Below are positions 1 through 7,437 of a stretch of 14,994 bases of DNA, in pieces. Origin of the DNA: an uncultured Bacilli bacterium (GTDB lineage Bacteria > Bacillota_I > Bacilli_A > RF39 > UBA660). The position numbers were made by a program, and so were the translations under genes. The stretch lies in assembly GCA_947629075.1 (NCBI GenBank), contig CANRCI010000025.1, positions 1 to 14,994 of the forward strand, written 5' to 3'. How positions within the stretch are numbered: the stretch's first letter is position 1; every line of letters starts with the position of its first letter. A model generated the notes under the pieces. The model saw only the letters and a list, made by a program, of their open reading frames with translations, did not search any database and had not been told where the DNA came from.

Positions 1-11
1 CATTGTAAAAC

Positions 12-38
12 AAAAAAAGGAACAGTTTCCTATTCCTT
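12..38 (-). terminator. Intrinsic terminator of the surface-protein gene
   Basis: Read on the minus strand, a 9-base-pair stem AAGGAATAG / CTGTTCCTT (one G-U pair) closes a GAAA tetraloop and runs straight into a U tract. It begins 16 bases after the stop codon at 55-57. A stable tetraloop plus U tract is the standard Rho-independent form, so the surface-protein gene is likely transcribed as a single-gene unit. Confidence 0.85.
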
Positions 39-54
39 AAATTTCAACTAATTA

Positions 55-963
55 TTAGTTTCTTCTTAAATATAGTCCAGTTCCTAAAGCTGTTACTAAT
101 GCCACAACTCCAAGTGATACATAAATTAATAAGCTGTCACTTGTTGATGGATTCTCTTCGTCAGCTGCTTGCGAACTAGTCTCTTTAGCTTTTTCAACAT
201 AATAAACGTAGATCTTTGTATTATCATTTAACTCTTTTGAAAAGTCAAAGGCTGTTTTAGCATCTGAACCATAGATACCTTTAAGAGCATATTTTGAACT
301 TACACCAAGTTTTGCTAATAAATCTTTTTGAGTTAATTTTGCTCCCTTGTCATGATAATAATACTCTGTGTATTCTTCTCCAGCTTCTCCGTTAGTCTTT
401 ACAACGTGAACTTCTAGTTTTACTTGTTTAGATTCAGCTAGATAATTAGTTTCATTCCATTCTTCTGTTGTATCTTCTTTTTTAATCAAAGTTGTACTTT
501 CTGGTTTAACAACTAATGTAATAGTTACTTTATTTTCATTAGAACTACCCCAAGTTAAATCCCAACTCTTTGAAAAATTTTCTTTTTTCTGAGCAGCTTC
601 TTTTAATTCTTGAACATTAAATCCAAAATATTCATCAAATTTATTGGTTTGAGGAGTTTCTTGTTGACCACCAATTTTTACGTTAGTAGCATTTTCTGGC
701 ATTGTAAATCTCAAACCAGCCCAAGCATAATTGTCGGGCCTATTTTCTCCTTGTTCTCCTTCGCTAAGAAGTTTAAACTTAGCATTTTCTACTGTTATAG
801 TGATAGCGTCAGTTCCACTTCCTGTTACTGTAACTTTTCCTTCCTTTAAAGTATTTTCGTTAGTAATGTTTTCTACTGTTGGATATTCAGTAGCAGCATA
901 TACATTTGGCATTACTAATAGACATGCTAGAAGCATGAATGCAAACATCATTGTTTTTTTCAT
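55..963 (-). CDS. Secreted, probably sortase-anchored cell-surface protein (302 aa)
   Basis: I do not recognise the ectodomain, but the architecture is clear. Residues 1-23 form a signal peptide (lysines, hydrophobic core, V-Y-A cleavage site). The mature part is acidic and beta-rich, with no catalytic motif that I can see. Residues about 265-302 look like a cell-wall sorting signal: an NPSTSD motif at 271-276, a hydrophobic segment at about 278-299 and a short RRN tail. The start at 963 is chosen because AAAGGAG (972-978) sits 8 bases before ATG and because the signal peptide begins there; the open frame extends upstream to 1029, but that stretch is promoter. The protein is likely exposed on the cell envelope, covalently linked if the organism has a sortase that accepts this motif, otherwise held by the membrane helix. 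Function (adhesin, antigen or binding protein) cannot be told. An LLAC sequence at residues 11-14 resembles a lipobox, but it sits inside the hydrophobic core and is less convincing than the VYA site. Confidence 0.85.
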   Translation of the reverse strand: MKKTMMFAFMLLACLLVMPNVYAATEYPTVENITNENTLKEGKVTVTGSGTDAITITVENAKFKLLSEGEQGENRPDNYAWAGLRFTMPENATNVKIGGQQETPQTNKFDEYFGFNVQELKEAAQKKENFSKSWDLTWGSSNENKVTITLVVKPESTTLIKKEDTTEEWNETNYLAESKQVKLEVHVVKTNGEAGEEYTEYYYHDKGAKLTQKDLLAKLGVSSKYALKGIYGSDAKTAFDFSKELNDNTKIYVYYVEKAKETSSQAADEENPSTSDSLLIYVSLGVVALVTALGTGLYLRRN

Positions 964-994
964 TTTATTTTCTCCTTTCATCATATTCATATAA

Positions 995-1026
995 ATTATA
1001 CCCCCCCCCCAGGTCATGTTTGTCAA
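995..1026 (-). promoter_or_regulatory. Promoter with a G10 spacer tract; candidate phase-variable switch
   Basis: On the minus strand a consensus -35 TTGACA (1021-1026) and a consensus -10 TATAAT (995-1000) are separated by 20 bases. The ten bases next to the -10 box (1001-1010) are all G. Both boxes are perfect but the spacer is 3 longer than the optimum of 17, so this copy should be weak or off. Loss of three G would give exactly 17. Transcription would begin near 988, giving a leader of about 25 bases. No other -35 at a better distance is visible. Confidence 0.8.
1001..1010. repeat. Homopolymeric C10/G10 tract
   Basis: Ten consecutive C on the plus strand (G on the minus strand) in an otherwise very AT-rich intergenic stretch. 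Runs of this kind are prone to slipped-strand mispairing. It lies between the -35 and -10 boxes of the surface-protein gene and upstream of its start codon, so length changes would alter promoter spacing rather than reading frame. The exact length could also be a sequencing or assembly approximation. Confidence 0.9.
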
Positions 1027-1029
1027 CAT
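1016..1029. promoter_or_regulatory. Inverted repeat over the -35 box; possible operator
   Basis: ATGTT-TGTC-AACAT is a perfect 5+5 inverted repeat that overlaps the -35 TTGACA of the surface-protein promoter. It could be a small operator, but five-base arms occur often by chance in AT-rich DNA. Confidence 0.25.
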
Positions 1030-1059
1030 ATATTTTTTGACACTTTTTTGGCATTTTTA

Positions 1060-1096
1060 TTATTTAATTTATTTACAGTTTTTGTCAATTAAATAA
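1060..1096. repeat. AT-only inverted repeat after the P-type ATPase gene
   Basis: TTATTTAATT (1060-1069) and AATTAAATAA (1087-1096) are perfect 10-base inverted arms with a 17-base loop, starting five bases after the ATPase stop codon at 1101-1103. The arms contain no G or C and there is no clear U tract, so it would make a weak terminator at best. It is the only candidate 3' structure for this gene. Confidence 0.3.
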
Positions 1097-1100
1097 AAGT

Positions 1101-3455
1101 TTATCCTTCCTCTTTCTCTAAAAAGTTATTAACCATTATATTAAGTACATTAAATAATCCTACCGAGAATATAGTATGTACTACAATGACAATTATTGCT
1201 TCAGCATTTAAAGGAACTAAACTGAAAAACTGATATTGATACAATATAAAATATGAAAATCCTAAGATCATCGTTACAAGTAGAGATAATCTTAACTTAT
1301 TAAATGGCAAGCATAACTTTGTTAAGAAAATGAATCCTGATACTGCTGTTAAAATCACTATAACTGTGGTAATCATATCATCAGAAATATTTAAATTTCG
1401 CTTTAATACAGTTATCAATAATACATTGATGAAGACTGTTAAGGCAGTAGGAAGTCCCCTTGTAAGAATTCTGATAAAGAAATTACCTTCAACAATATTA
1501 TCATTCTTTTCTAACGCCAAAACAAATGAAGGAACTCCCACAGTAAAGAAAGTAATCAAAGTCATCTGAATTGGAATGAAGACAAATTCTCTTACTAGAA
1601 TAACTGAGAGAATAATTAAAAGAATGGTATACATCGTCTTCATAAGTAAGATGGAAGCACTGCGTTCGATGTTGTTAATGGTCTTTCTTCCTTCAGCTAC
1701 TATATGAGGAAGTGACTTAAAGTTAGAGTCTAGTAGTACTAATTGACTGACATTTTTAGCAGCATCACTTCCACTAGCCATGGCAACACTACAATCAGCT
1801 TCTTTCAAAGCTAACACATCATTAACGCCATCTCCCGTCATCGCCACTGTTCTACCTAATTCTTTGAGCATTAAAACGATTTTCTTTTTCTCAATCGGCG
1901 TTACGCGGGCAAAAACATTGTACTTTTCTACTGCTTCTTGTAATTTTTCATCACTGAGTTTTGATACGTCAACTCCTTTAATATCTTCAATACCACATTT
2001 CTTGACGATGCCTGTTACCGTCTGTAGATTATCACCCGATAAAACTTTGACATCGACTCCTTGTTCCTTAAAGAACTTAAGAGTCTTTGCAGCTTCTTTT
2101 CGCACCTTATCTTCGATTAGAATAAAAGCTAAAACTTTTAAATTTTTAGGCTTATCAGAAAGTTCTTCACTGTTATAAGCTAAAGCAACAACTCGAAAAT
2201 CATGACTTAACTCAGCTAGTTCATCACCATATTTTTTAGCATCTTTTCCCAGTAAAAATTCAACCGCTCCTAGATAATAACTTTTTTTACCAGTTGCAAC
2301 AGCCGAAAATTTTCTACTCGATGAGAAATCGATCGTTCCACTAACTTCCCAATCACTCTTAGTTCCAACTAAATCACCGATAGCTCTCGAAGTTGAACTT
2401 TCATCTTTTAAAGCGTAATTCATATTAGCTAATATATCTTTTATCTCTTCATCACTCTTTTTAGAAATGTTCTTAATATCTGCTACTTCCATTTTTCCTT
2501 CAGTAAGAGTTCCGGTCTTATCTAGACATATGACATTAACACGAGCCAAATTTTCTATACAATACAACTGCTGCACTAATACTTTGTAACGTGCTAGTTT
2601 TACAACACTTACTGCAAGAACTGATGAAGTTAGTAATAATAAACCATCGGGTATCATTCCCACTAAAGCTGCGACCGTCTGATAAATCGTATCACTCAAA
2701 GGAATTTTACTGATAAAATACTGTTCTGAAAGAAGGATAACCGAAAGAGGTATTATGAGTACTGATAAAACTTTAAGTACTCTATTAAATGAATCCATGA
2801 TGATAGAAGTGTTTTTCTTAAAGTATTTGGCCTCTTTAGAAATTATTGAGATATAGTTTTCTTCCCCGACGTGAATAACTTCAGCTACAGCACTACCACT
2901 GACGATAAAACTACCAGATAAAATCGTATCCCCTTTCTTTTTTCTAACCGGTTCTGCTTCCCCAGTTAGAAAAGCTTCATTAACTTCTACTTCACCATCT
3001 AAAACGCTAGAGTCAACTACTACTTGGTCACCAATATTTAGTTTGACAATATCATCTAAGACAACTTCATCAACCGCGACCTTTTTTTCAATACCATCGC
3101 GAATAACAGTAACTTTAGCGTTAGTAATCAACGATAATCTATCAATTGTCTTCTTCGATATTATCTCTTGAATTGTACTTATAATTGTATTACATATTAA
3201 AACGATAGCAAAAAGACAATTCTTTAGAGAAAAAAACAATTTATTTTCCAATATTCCCACCACAATTATGATTACTGCTAGAGACATAATGACAATATTA
3301 AAGTAAGTGAAAACGTTTCCTAAAATAATCTCAGGAATCGTCTTAGTTTTAGGTTGAGTATCGTAATTGACTAAATTTTTATTTTTTCTTATCTGAACTT
3401 CTTCTTCTGTAAGTCCCATATTAAAATCTGTTCTCTGTCCACGTCTTTTATCCAT
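1101..3455 (-). CDS. P-type cation-transporting ATPase, CtpE/Exp7-like (784 aa)
   Basis: This is an integral-membrane ion pump that couples ATP hydrolysis to cation transport through a phospho-aspartate intermediate. In order: N-terminal helices at about 47-68 and 77-98; actuator domain with TGEA at 164-167; the M4 motif PDGL at 269-272 after GMI; phosphorylation loop DKTGTLTEG with D312; an SGDN nucleotide-domain motif; the hinge GDGVND at 541-546; and about six C-terminal membrane helices. The short N domain and the sequence LVQQLYCIENLARV before the DKTGT loop are typical of the CtpE/Exp7 branch rather than SERCA/PMCA or heavy-metal pumps. The mycobacterial CtpE has been linked to Ca2+ uptake, so Ca2+ is the best guess but is not shown. 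The start is supported by AGGAG at 3464-3468. An odd point is Asp instead of Glu at residue 270 of the usual PEGL. Monocistronic and divergent from yigZ. Confidence 0.93.
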   Translation of the reverse strand: MDKRRGQRTDFNMGLTEEEVQIRKNKNLVNYDTQPKTKTIPEIILGNVFTYFNIVIMSLAVIIIVVGILENKLFFSLKNCLFAIVLICNTIISTIQEIISKKTIDRLSLITNAKVTVIRDGIEKKVAVDEVVLDDIVKLNIGDQVVVDSSVLDGEVEVNEAFLTGEAEPVRKKKGDTILSGSFIVSGSAVAEVIHVGEENYISIISKEAKYFKKNTSIIMDSFNRVLKVLSVLIIPLSVILLSEQYFISKIPLSDTIYQTVAALVGMIPDGLLLLTSSVLAVSVVKLARYKVLVQQLYCIENLARVNVICLDKTGTLTEGKMEVADIKNISKKSDEEIKDILANMNYALKDESSTSRAIGDLVGTKSDWEVSGTIDFSSSRKFSAVATGKKSYYLGAVEFLLGKDAKKYGDELAELSHDFRVVALAYNSEELSDKPKNLKVLAFILIEDKVRKEAAKTLKFFKEQGVDVKVLSGDNLQTVTGIVKKCGIEDIKGVDVSKLSDEKLQEAVEKYNVFARVTPIEKKKIVLMLKELGRTVAMTGDGVNDVLALKEADCSVAMASGSDAAKNVSQLVLLDSNFKSLPHIVAEGRKTINNIERSASILLMKTMYTILLIILSVILVREFVFIPIQMTLITFFTVGVPSFVLALEKNDNIVEGNFFIRILTRGLPTALTVFINVLLITVLKRNLNISDDMITTVIVILTAVSGFIFLTKLCLPFNKLRLSLLVTMILGFSYFILYQYQFFSLVPLNAEAIIVIVVHTIFSVGLFNVLNIMVNNFLEKEEG

Positions 3456-3474
3456 TATCTCAACTCCTATTTTC

Positions 3475-3480
3475 AGTATA
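3475..3480 (-). promoter_or_regulatory. Possible -10 box of the CtpE-like ATPase gene
   Basis: TATACT on the minus strand lies 19 bases before the ATG at 3455, with the ribosome site just downstream. No convincing -35 box is seen at 16-18 bases; the matching region is only A/T-rich. Confidence 0.4.
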
Positions 3481-3529
3481 GCTTAATTTGAGAGCATTTT
3501 TAATTTTTGAACGCTCTATTGATATATTT

Positions 3530-3558
3530 TTTACATATTTTTACAATTAAGTTATAAT
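3530..3558 (+). promoter_or_regulatory. Promoter of the yigZ-type gene
   Basis: TTTACA (3530-3535), a 17-base spacer and TATAAT (3553-3558) form a near-consensus vegetative promoter. Transcription should begin at about 3564-3566, and the ribosome site AGGTGA is at 3565-3570, so the mRNA leader would be only about ten bases with the Shine-Dalgarno at its very 5' end. Confidence 0.75.
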
Positions 3559-3574
3559 ATTTATAGGTGATTTT

Positions 3575-4156
3575 ATGCGATCTTTAAAAGAATTTAGAAA
3601 AACAGAATTAGTAATTGAAAAGTCTCGTTTTATCGCTTGTGTCTATCGGGTTAAAAATTTAGATGATGTCAATAGATATTTAAAAGAAGTTAAGGAGAAG
3701 TATAGTGACGCTAATCACTACTGTTACGCCTATATAATCGATGATTTAAAAAAGTCTAGTGATGATGGTGAACCTGGTGGAACAGCTGGTGTACCAATTA
3801 TGGAGATACTGTTAAAAAACGATTTAAATTTCGTCCTTTGCGTCGTCACTCGTTATTTTGGTGGCATTAAATTAGGAGCATCCGGTCTAGTTAGAGCTTA
3901 TGCTAAAGCTTGTAAAATGGCTATTACTGATAATACAGTTGAATTAATTCCCGGTCAAGAAATAACATTTACGACTGACTATCAAACGATGAACTCTATA
4001 GATTACTTTTTAAAAGATTACCAGTACAGTAAAGAGTATCTAGATAAAGTTAAATATACTGTCTATATTCCTAACTCGTTAGTACCATCCCTTAATAAAT
4101 TTAAAATTGATGTCATAACATGTAGTGATACTTTAATAGAAAATAGAGATTCCTAA
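3575..4156 (+). CDS. yigZ: YigZ/IMPACT family protein (193 aa)
   Basis: Member of the UPF0029/IMPACT family (YigZ in E. coli, YvyE in B. subtilis). The N-terminal domain (about residues 1-115) carries the family signature: SRFIA near the start, DANHYCYAY, DDGEPGGTAG followed by PI, and RYFGGIKLGASGLVRAY. The C-terminal part (about 125-190) fits the DUF1949-type domain. The full length of 193 aa is close to the usual 200-210. It is a soluble cytoplasmic protein; eukaryotic IMPACT modulates GCN2 signalling, while the bacterial role is not settled (translation or nucleic-acid binding has been suggested). This is the only plus-strand gene here. It has its own promoter 17 bases upstream of ATG and shares a terminator hairpin with the convergent cvpA. 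Ribosome site AGGTGA at 3565-3570. Confidence 0.93.
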   Translation: MRSLKEFRKTELVIEKSRFIACVYRVKNLDDVNRYLKEVKEKYSDANHYCYAYIIDDLKKSSDDGEPGGTAGVPIMEILLKNDLNFVLCVVTRYFGGIKLGASGLVRAYAKACKMAITDNTVELIPGQEITFTTDYQTMNSIDYFLKDYQYSKEYLDKVKYTVYIPNSLVPSLNKFKIDVITCSDTLIENRDS

Positions 4157-4168
4157 GAATCTCTATTT
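4141..4168. terminator. Bidirectional palindromic terminator between yigZ and cvpA
   Basis: A perfect 12-base-pair palindrome (AAATAGAGATTC / GAATCTCTATTT) with a 4-base CTAA loop. On the plus strand it is followed by a T-rich stretch; on the minus strand by TTCTATTAAAG, a weaker tail. The yigZ stop codon TAA (4154-4156) is in the loop and the cvpA stop TAG (4163-4165) is in the stem, so both reading frames end inside the hairpin. Confidence 0.85.
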
Positions 4169-4840
4169 TAATTTACCACTAGCTTTAAGTCTATTTATCA
4201 AATCTTGATCTACTATATCGGCATTAACCAAAATATCAATCGCTTTATCGTTTATTTTAGAACTATCTTCACCCTGTTCGATATCTTGGGTCAAATCGAT
4301 GACATCATCAATGGCTACTGAAAGATTTTTCGATATATTGGATAAAACCGGTGTCTTCTCAAGCATGAACGTCTTAACGTTTGACTCTCTTATAACCCCG
4401 ATATTAAATATTGGATAAGAGAGAACTAAACAGACGAAGACCATTATTAAGTATCCTTCGATAAGTCCAAGAATAAAACCAAAGACTTTGGAAGGAATTC
4501 CTAAAATGATGGTGGCATTTAGTATTTTCTCAAACAATCCGGTAAGTGATAAAACCACCCTAAAAATTATCATCAAGATTGAGAAAATAATTAAAAAGGC
4601 AATCATCTGATATAAGATGACATTTAAGACGGTCATACCTTTAAAACTTCCAGCAAAATTAAAAAATGGTAAATTTAAACACATCCAGTTAGCAATTGGA
4701 TTTTTTAAATAGAAAGAGATGATGAATACTGTCAAGAATCCAATCGTCATAACAGCTTCTTTAAATACTCCTCTTTTAAAACCGACAATTCCACTGGCTA
4801 AAACCAAAAGAATGATAGCAACATCTAAAACATTAATCAT
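4163..4840 (-). CDS. cvpA: CvpA family membrane protein (225 aa)
   Basis: A CvpA/colicin-V-production family membrane protein. Predicted helices lie at about residues 3-20, 26-46, 71-97 and 114-141. The family signature GFKRGVFKEA (20-29) sits in the loop after helix 1, and a glycine-rich GFILGLIEGY precedes the end of helix 4. A polar C-terminal tail of about 75 residues follows, acidic and probably cytoplasmic. The biochemical role of the family is poorly defined (envelope function; in Bacillus the gene lies near mutS2). ATG at 4840 is preferred over the in-frame GTG at 4843 because AGGAG (4849-4853) lies 8 bases upstream of the ATG but only 5 from the GTG. It is last in the unit with mutS, whose stop is 29 bases upstream, and it ends inside the shared terminator. 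Confidence 0.88.
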   Translation of the reverse strand: MINVLDVAIILLVLASGIVGFKRGVFKEAVMTIGFLTVFIISFYLKNPIANWMCLNLPFFNFAGSFKGMTVLNVILYQMIAFLIIFSILMIIFRVVLSLTGLFEKILNATIILGIPSKVFGFILGLIEGYLIMVFVCLVLSYPIFNIGVIRESNVKTFMLEKTPVLSNISKNLSVAIDDVIDLTQDIEQGEDSSKINDKAIDILVNADIVDQDLINRLKASGKLK

Positions 4841-4869
4841 CACAACTACTCCTTTATTCTATTATATCA

Positions 4870-7413
4870 TTATTTTTTAGAATCTTGTTTTAATTCATAT
4901 AAAATGTTTAACGCTTCAAGTGGGGTAATTTTTAACGGATCAATCTTTTCAAGTTTCTCCAAAACGACATTATCTTGTTCTTCTTCTTTTTCGGTATCTA
5001 AGAAGAGACTAGTCTGGGTAAAAGTCTCATTTTTCTTCGATTTATTTTCGTAGACATCGAGAATCTCTTCAGCTCTTTTTATTAAGCTGTTAGGTAGATG
5101 AGCAAGAGATGCAACATGGATTCCGTAACTCTTATCGACTGCTCCATTTTTTATTTTGTGTAAGAACGTTATTTTCCCCTCTTCTTCAGTGGCACTGACG
5201 TGAACATTTCGCAAATGCTTTAATTCTCCGGCTAGGGATGTCAATTCGTGATAGTGAGTTGAAAATAAAGTTTTAGCTCCTACTGAGTCGTGAATGTATT
5301 CAAGAATAGCTTGAGCTAAACTCATTCCGTCATAAGTGGCAGTACCGCGACCTAATTCGTCGAACAAAATCAAACTATTTTTAGTAGCTTCGCTGATTGC
5401 AGTATTAGCTTCTTTCATCTCGACCATAAAGGTTGATTCGCCACTAACTAAATCATCACTTGCTCCAATTCGTGTAAATATCTTATCGAATATCGGAATT
5501 ACACATTTCTTAGCTGGGACAAACGAACCGATTTGAGCCATGATGACAATGATGGCAAGCTGGCGCATATAAGTGGATTTTCCCGCCATATTAGGCCCGG
5601 TAATTAGTAAGATATTAGTATCTTTTCCCATGATTATGTCGTTGGGAACATAATCTTTATGACTGACCTTTTCAACGACTGGATGTCTTCCATCTTTAAT
5701 CATTATTTCATCTTCAATAGTAAGAGTCGGTTTGACAAAAGCATTTTCTTCGGCCACCGTCGTAAGAGATGCCATCATATCGACCTCAGCAATTATACGA
5801 CTTATCTTCTGGATTCTACCGATATATTTTTTAACTTCATCGCGGATCTCCATAAACAATTTATATTCGAGATTGATAATTTTTTCTTCTGCCCCTAAAA
5901 TGATGTTTTCTTTCTCTTTTAAAAGTGGGGTAATAAATCTCTCAGAATTGGCCAAGGTCTGTTTACGTTCGTAATTGTACTCTTCTTTTACCAGTGGAAC
6001 ATTTCCTTTACTTATCTCGATGTAGTAACCGAATACTCTGTTATATCCAACTCTTAAATTTTTTATTCCTGTACGTTCTCTCTCTTCTTTTTCTAGTTGC
6101 AAAATAAAATCTTTACTACCACTACGGATACTCTTAATTTCATCTAATTCACTACTGTATCCATCTTTAATCAAGCCACCCTCTTTTGTTGAAACAGGGG
6201 CATCTTCATTAATCGATTTTTCCAAAATGTTGTATAACTCATCTAGGGTTTCAATGTTCTTACCATAATCGATTTCTTTTAATATCTCACTTATTCTAGG
6301 TAGAGCTTGTAGAGAATTTTTTAGTTGAATCATATCACGAGCATTGACATTACCATAGTTAATTCTTCCCGCTAGACGCTCTAAGTCGTATACTTTATCC
6401 AACTCTCTTTGTAATTCTTCTTTTAATATGAATTCGGTAAGTAACTTTTCAATTATTTTATATCTTCTATTTAACTCTTCCATATCAGTAAGTGGATTCT
6501 CGATATTAAATCTCAAAAATCTACTTCCCATCGCTGTCTTAGTCTTATCTAAAAGCCAAAGTAAAGAATACATGCGATCATGATTTCTAATCGTTTCAAC
6601 TAATTCGAGATTTCTCTTAGTATGGACATCAAAAGTTAAATAGTTCTCACTGGTGATTACTTCAGCTTCCTGAATATGCGAAACATCACCTTTTTTAGCA
6701 TTTATGACATACTCTAAAAGATGTTTAATCGTCGTTACTAATCTGATATCCGAAATGTTTTCATATATCGCCTGGTAGTCTTCACCACTATAGACGTCAT
6801 CAGTAATCGTCACTAGAATATTGTATTGTTCTCTTAAAATGCCAATTATCTCACGATTGATCTTATCGTTGACAATTACTTCTAAAATGCCACGTTTTAC
6901 TACTTCTTTAATCAATTTCTCTTGGTCGTGTTCCAAGATTAAACAGTACAAGTATCCGGTAGTAATATCAGCGAAACTTATTCCATAACAGTATTCAAAG
7001 TCATAGATACTTCCGATATAATTACTACTTTTTTCATCCAAACTACTATCTAATTTAGTCCCACGTGTAACTACTTGAATGACATCGCGATCAACCATCC
7101 CTTTGGTATCTTTCGGATCTTCTAACTGTTCGACAATCGCTACTTTGTATCCTTTATCGACTAATTTATCCAAATAGCTCTGGTAAGCATGATATGGAAC
7201 ACCACACATCGGAACTCGCTCATCTAACCCAGCATTTCTTCCGGTTAAAGTAAGTTCTAACTCTCTACTTCCAATGATTGCATCTTCAAAAAACATCTCA
7301 TAAAAGTCACCCAATCTAAAAAAGATAATAGTATCGTTATACTTATCTTTAATATCTAGATATTGCTTCATCATGGGACTTATTTTTGTTCTATCAACTT
7401 CACTTCTGTTCAT
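4870..7413 (-). CDS. mutS: DNA mismatch repair protein MutS (847 aa)
   Basis: MutS recognises mismatches and small loops in newly copied DNA and recruits MutL using ATP. The mismatch-reading motif F-Y-E is at residues 37-39 in the N-terminal domain. The connector, lever and clamp regions occupy the middle. The ATPase domain has Walker A GPNMAGKST with K612 and Walker B with D685-E686 (FDELGRGT), followed by the STHYHEL motif and a C-terminal helical tail. Length matches bacterial MutS1 (about 850), and the N-terminal domain rules out MutS2. The start is the first ATG, with a modest AGGTG at 7418-7422 only 4 bases away; the family normally begins shortly before the MMxQYL motif seen at 14-19. 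It is second in a unit: 24 bases after the 143-aa gene and 29 bases before cvpA. mutL, its usual partner, is not in this window. Confidence 0.97.
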   Translation of the reverse strand: MNRSEVDRTKISPMMKQYLDIKDKYNDTIIFFRLGDFYEMFFEDAIIGSRELELTLTGRNAGLDERVPMCGVPYHAYQSYLDKLVDKGYKVAIVEQLEDPKDTKGMVDRDVIQVVTRGTKLDSSLDEKSSNYIGSIYDFEYCYGISFADITTGYLYCLILEHDQEKLIKEVVKRGILEVIVNDKINREIIGILREQYNILVTITDDVYSGEDYQAIYENISDIRLVTTIKHLLEYVINAKKGDVSHIQEAEVITSENYLTFDVHTKRNLELVETIRNHDRMYSLLWLLDKTKTAMGSRFLRFNIENPLTDMEELNRRYKIIEKLLTEFILKEELQRELDKVYDLERLAGRINYGNVNARDMIQLKNSLQALPRISEILKEIDYGKNIETLDELYNILEKSINEDAPVSTKEGGLIKDGYSSELDEIKSIRSGSKDFILQLEKEERERTGIKNLRVGYNRVFGYYIEISKGNVPLVKEEYNYERKQTLANSERFITPLLKEKENIILGAEEKIINLEYKLFMEIRDEVKKYIGRIQKISRIIAEVDMMASLTTVAEENAFVKPTLTIEDEIMIKDGRHPVVEKVSHKDYVPNDIIMGKDTNILLITGPNMAGKSTYMRQLAIIVIMAQIGSFVPAKKCVIPIFDKIFTRIGASDDLVSGESTFMVEMKEANTAISEATKNSLILFDELGRGTATYDGMSLAQAILEYIHDSVGAKTLFSTHYHELTSLAGELKHLRNVHVSATEEEGKITFLHKIKNGAVDKSYGIHVASLAHLPNSLIKRAEEILDVYENKSKKNETFTQTSLFLDTEKEEEQDNVVLEKLEKIDPLKITPLEALNILYELKQDSKK

Positions 7414-7437
7414 ACTACACCTACCACATACAGTTAC

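Noticed and set aside
909..924. LLAC in the surface protein as a lipobox
   Set aside because: It lies in the middle of the hydrophobic core, followed by more hydrophobic residues and a good VYA signal-peptidase I site.
964..1029. Upstream extension of the surface-protein frame (start at 1029), in which the G10 run would be coding
   Set aside because: It would put promoter boxes inside the gene and place the signal peptide 22 residues from the N-terminus. The ATG at 963 has a good ribosome site and gives a normal signal peptide, so the G run is a promoter spacer and not a frame-shifting tract.
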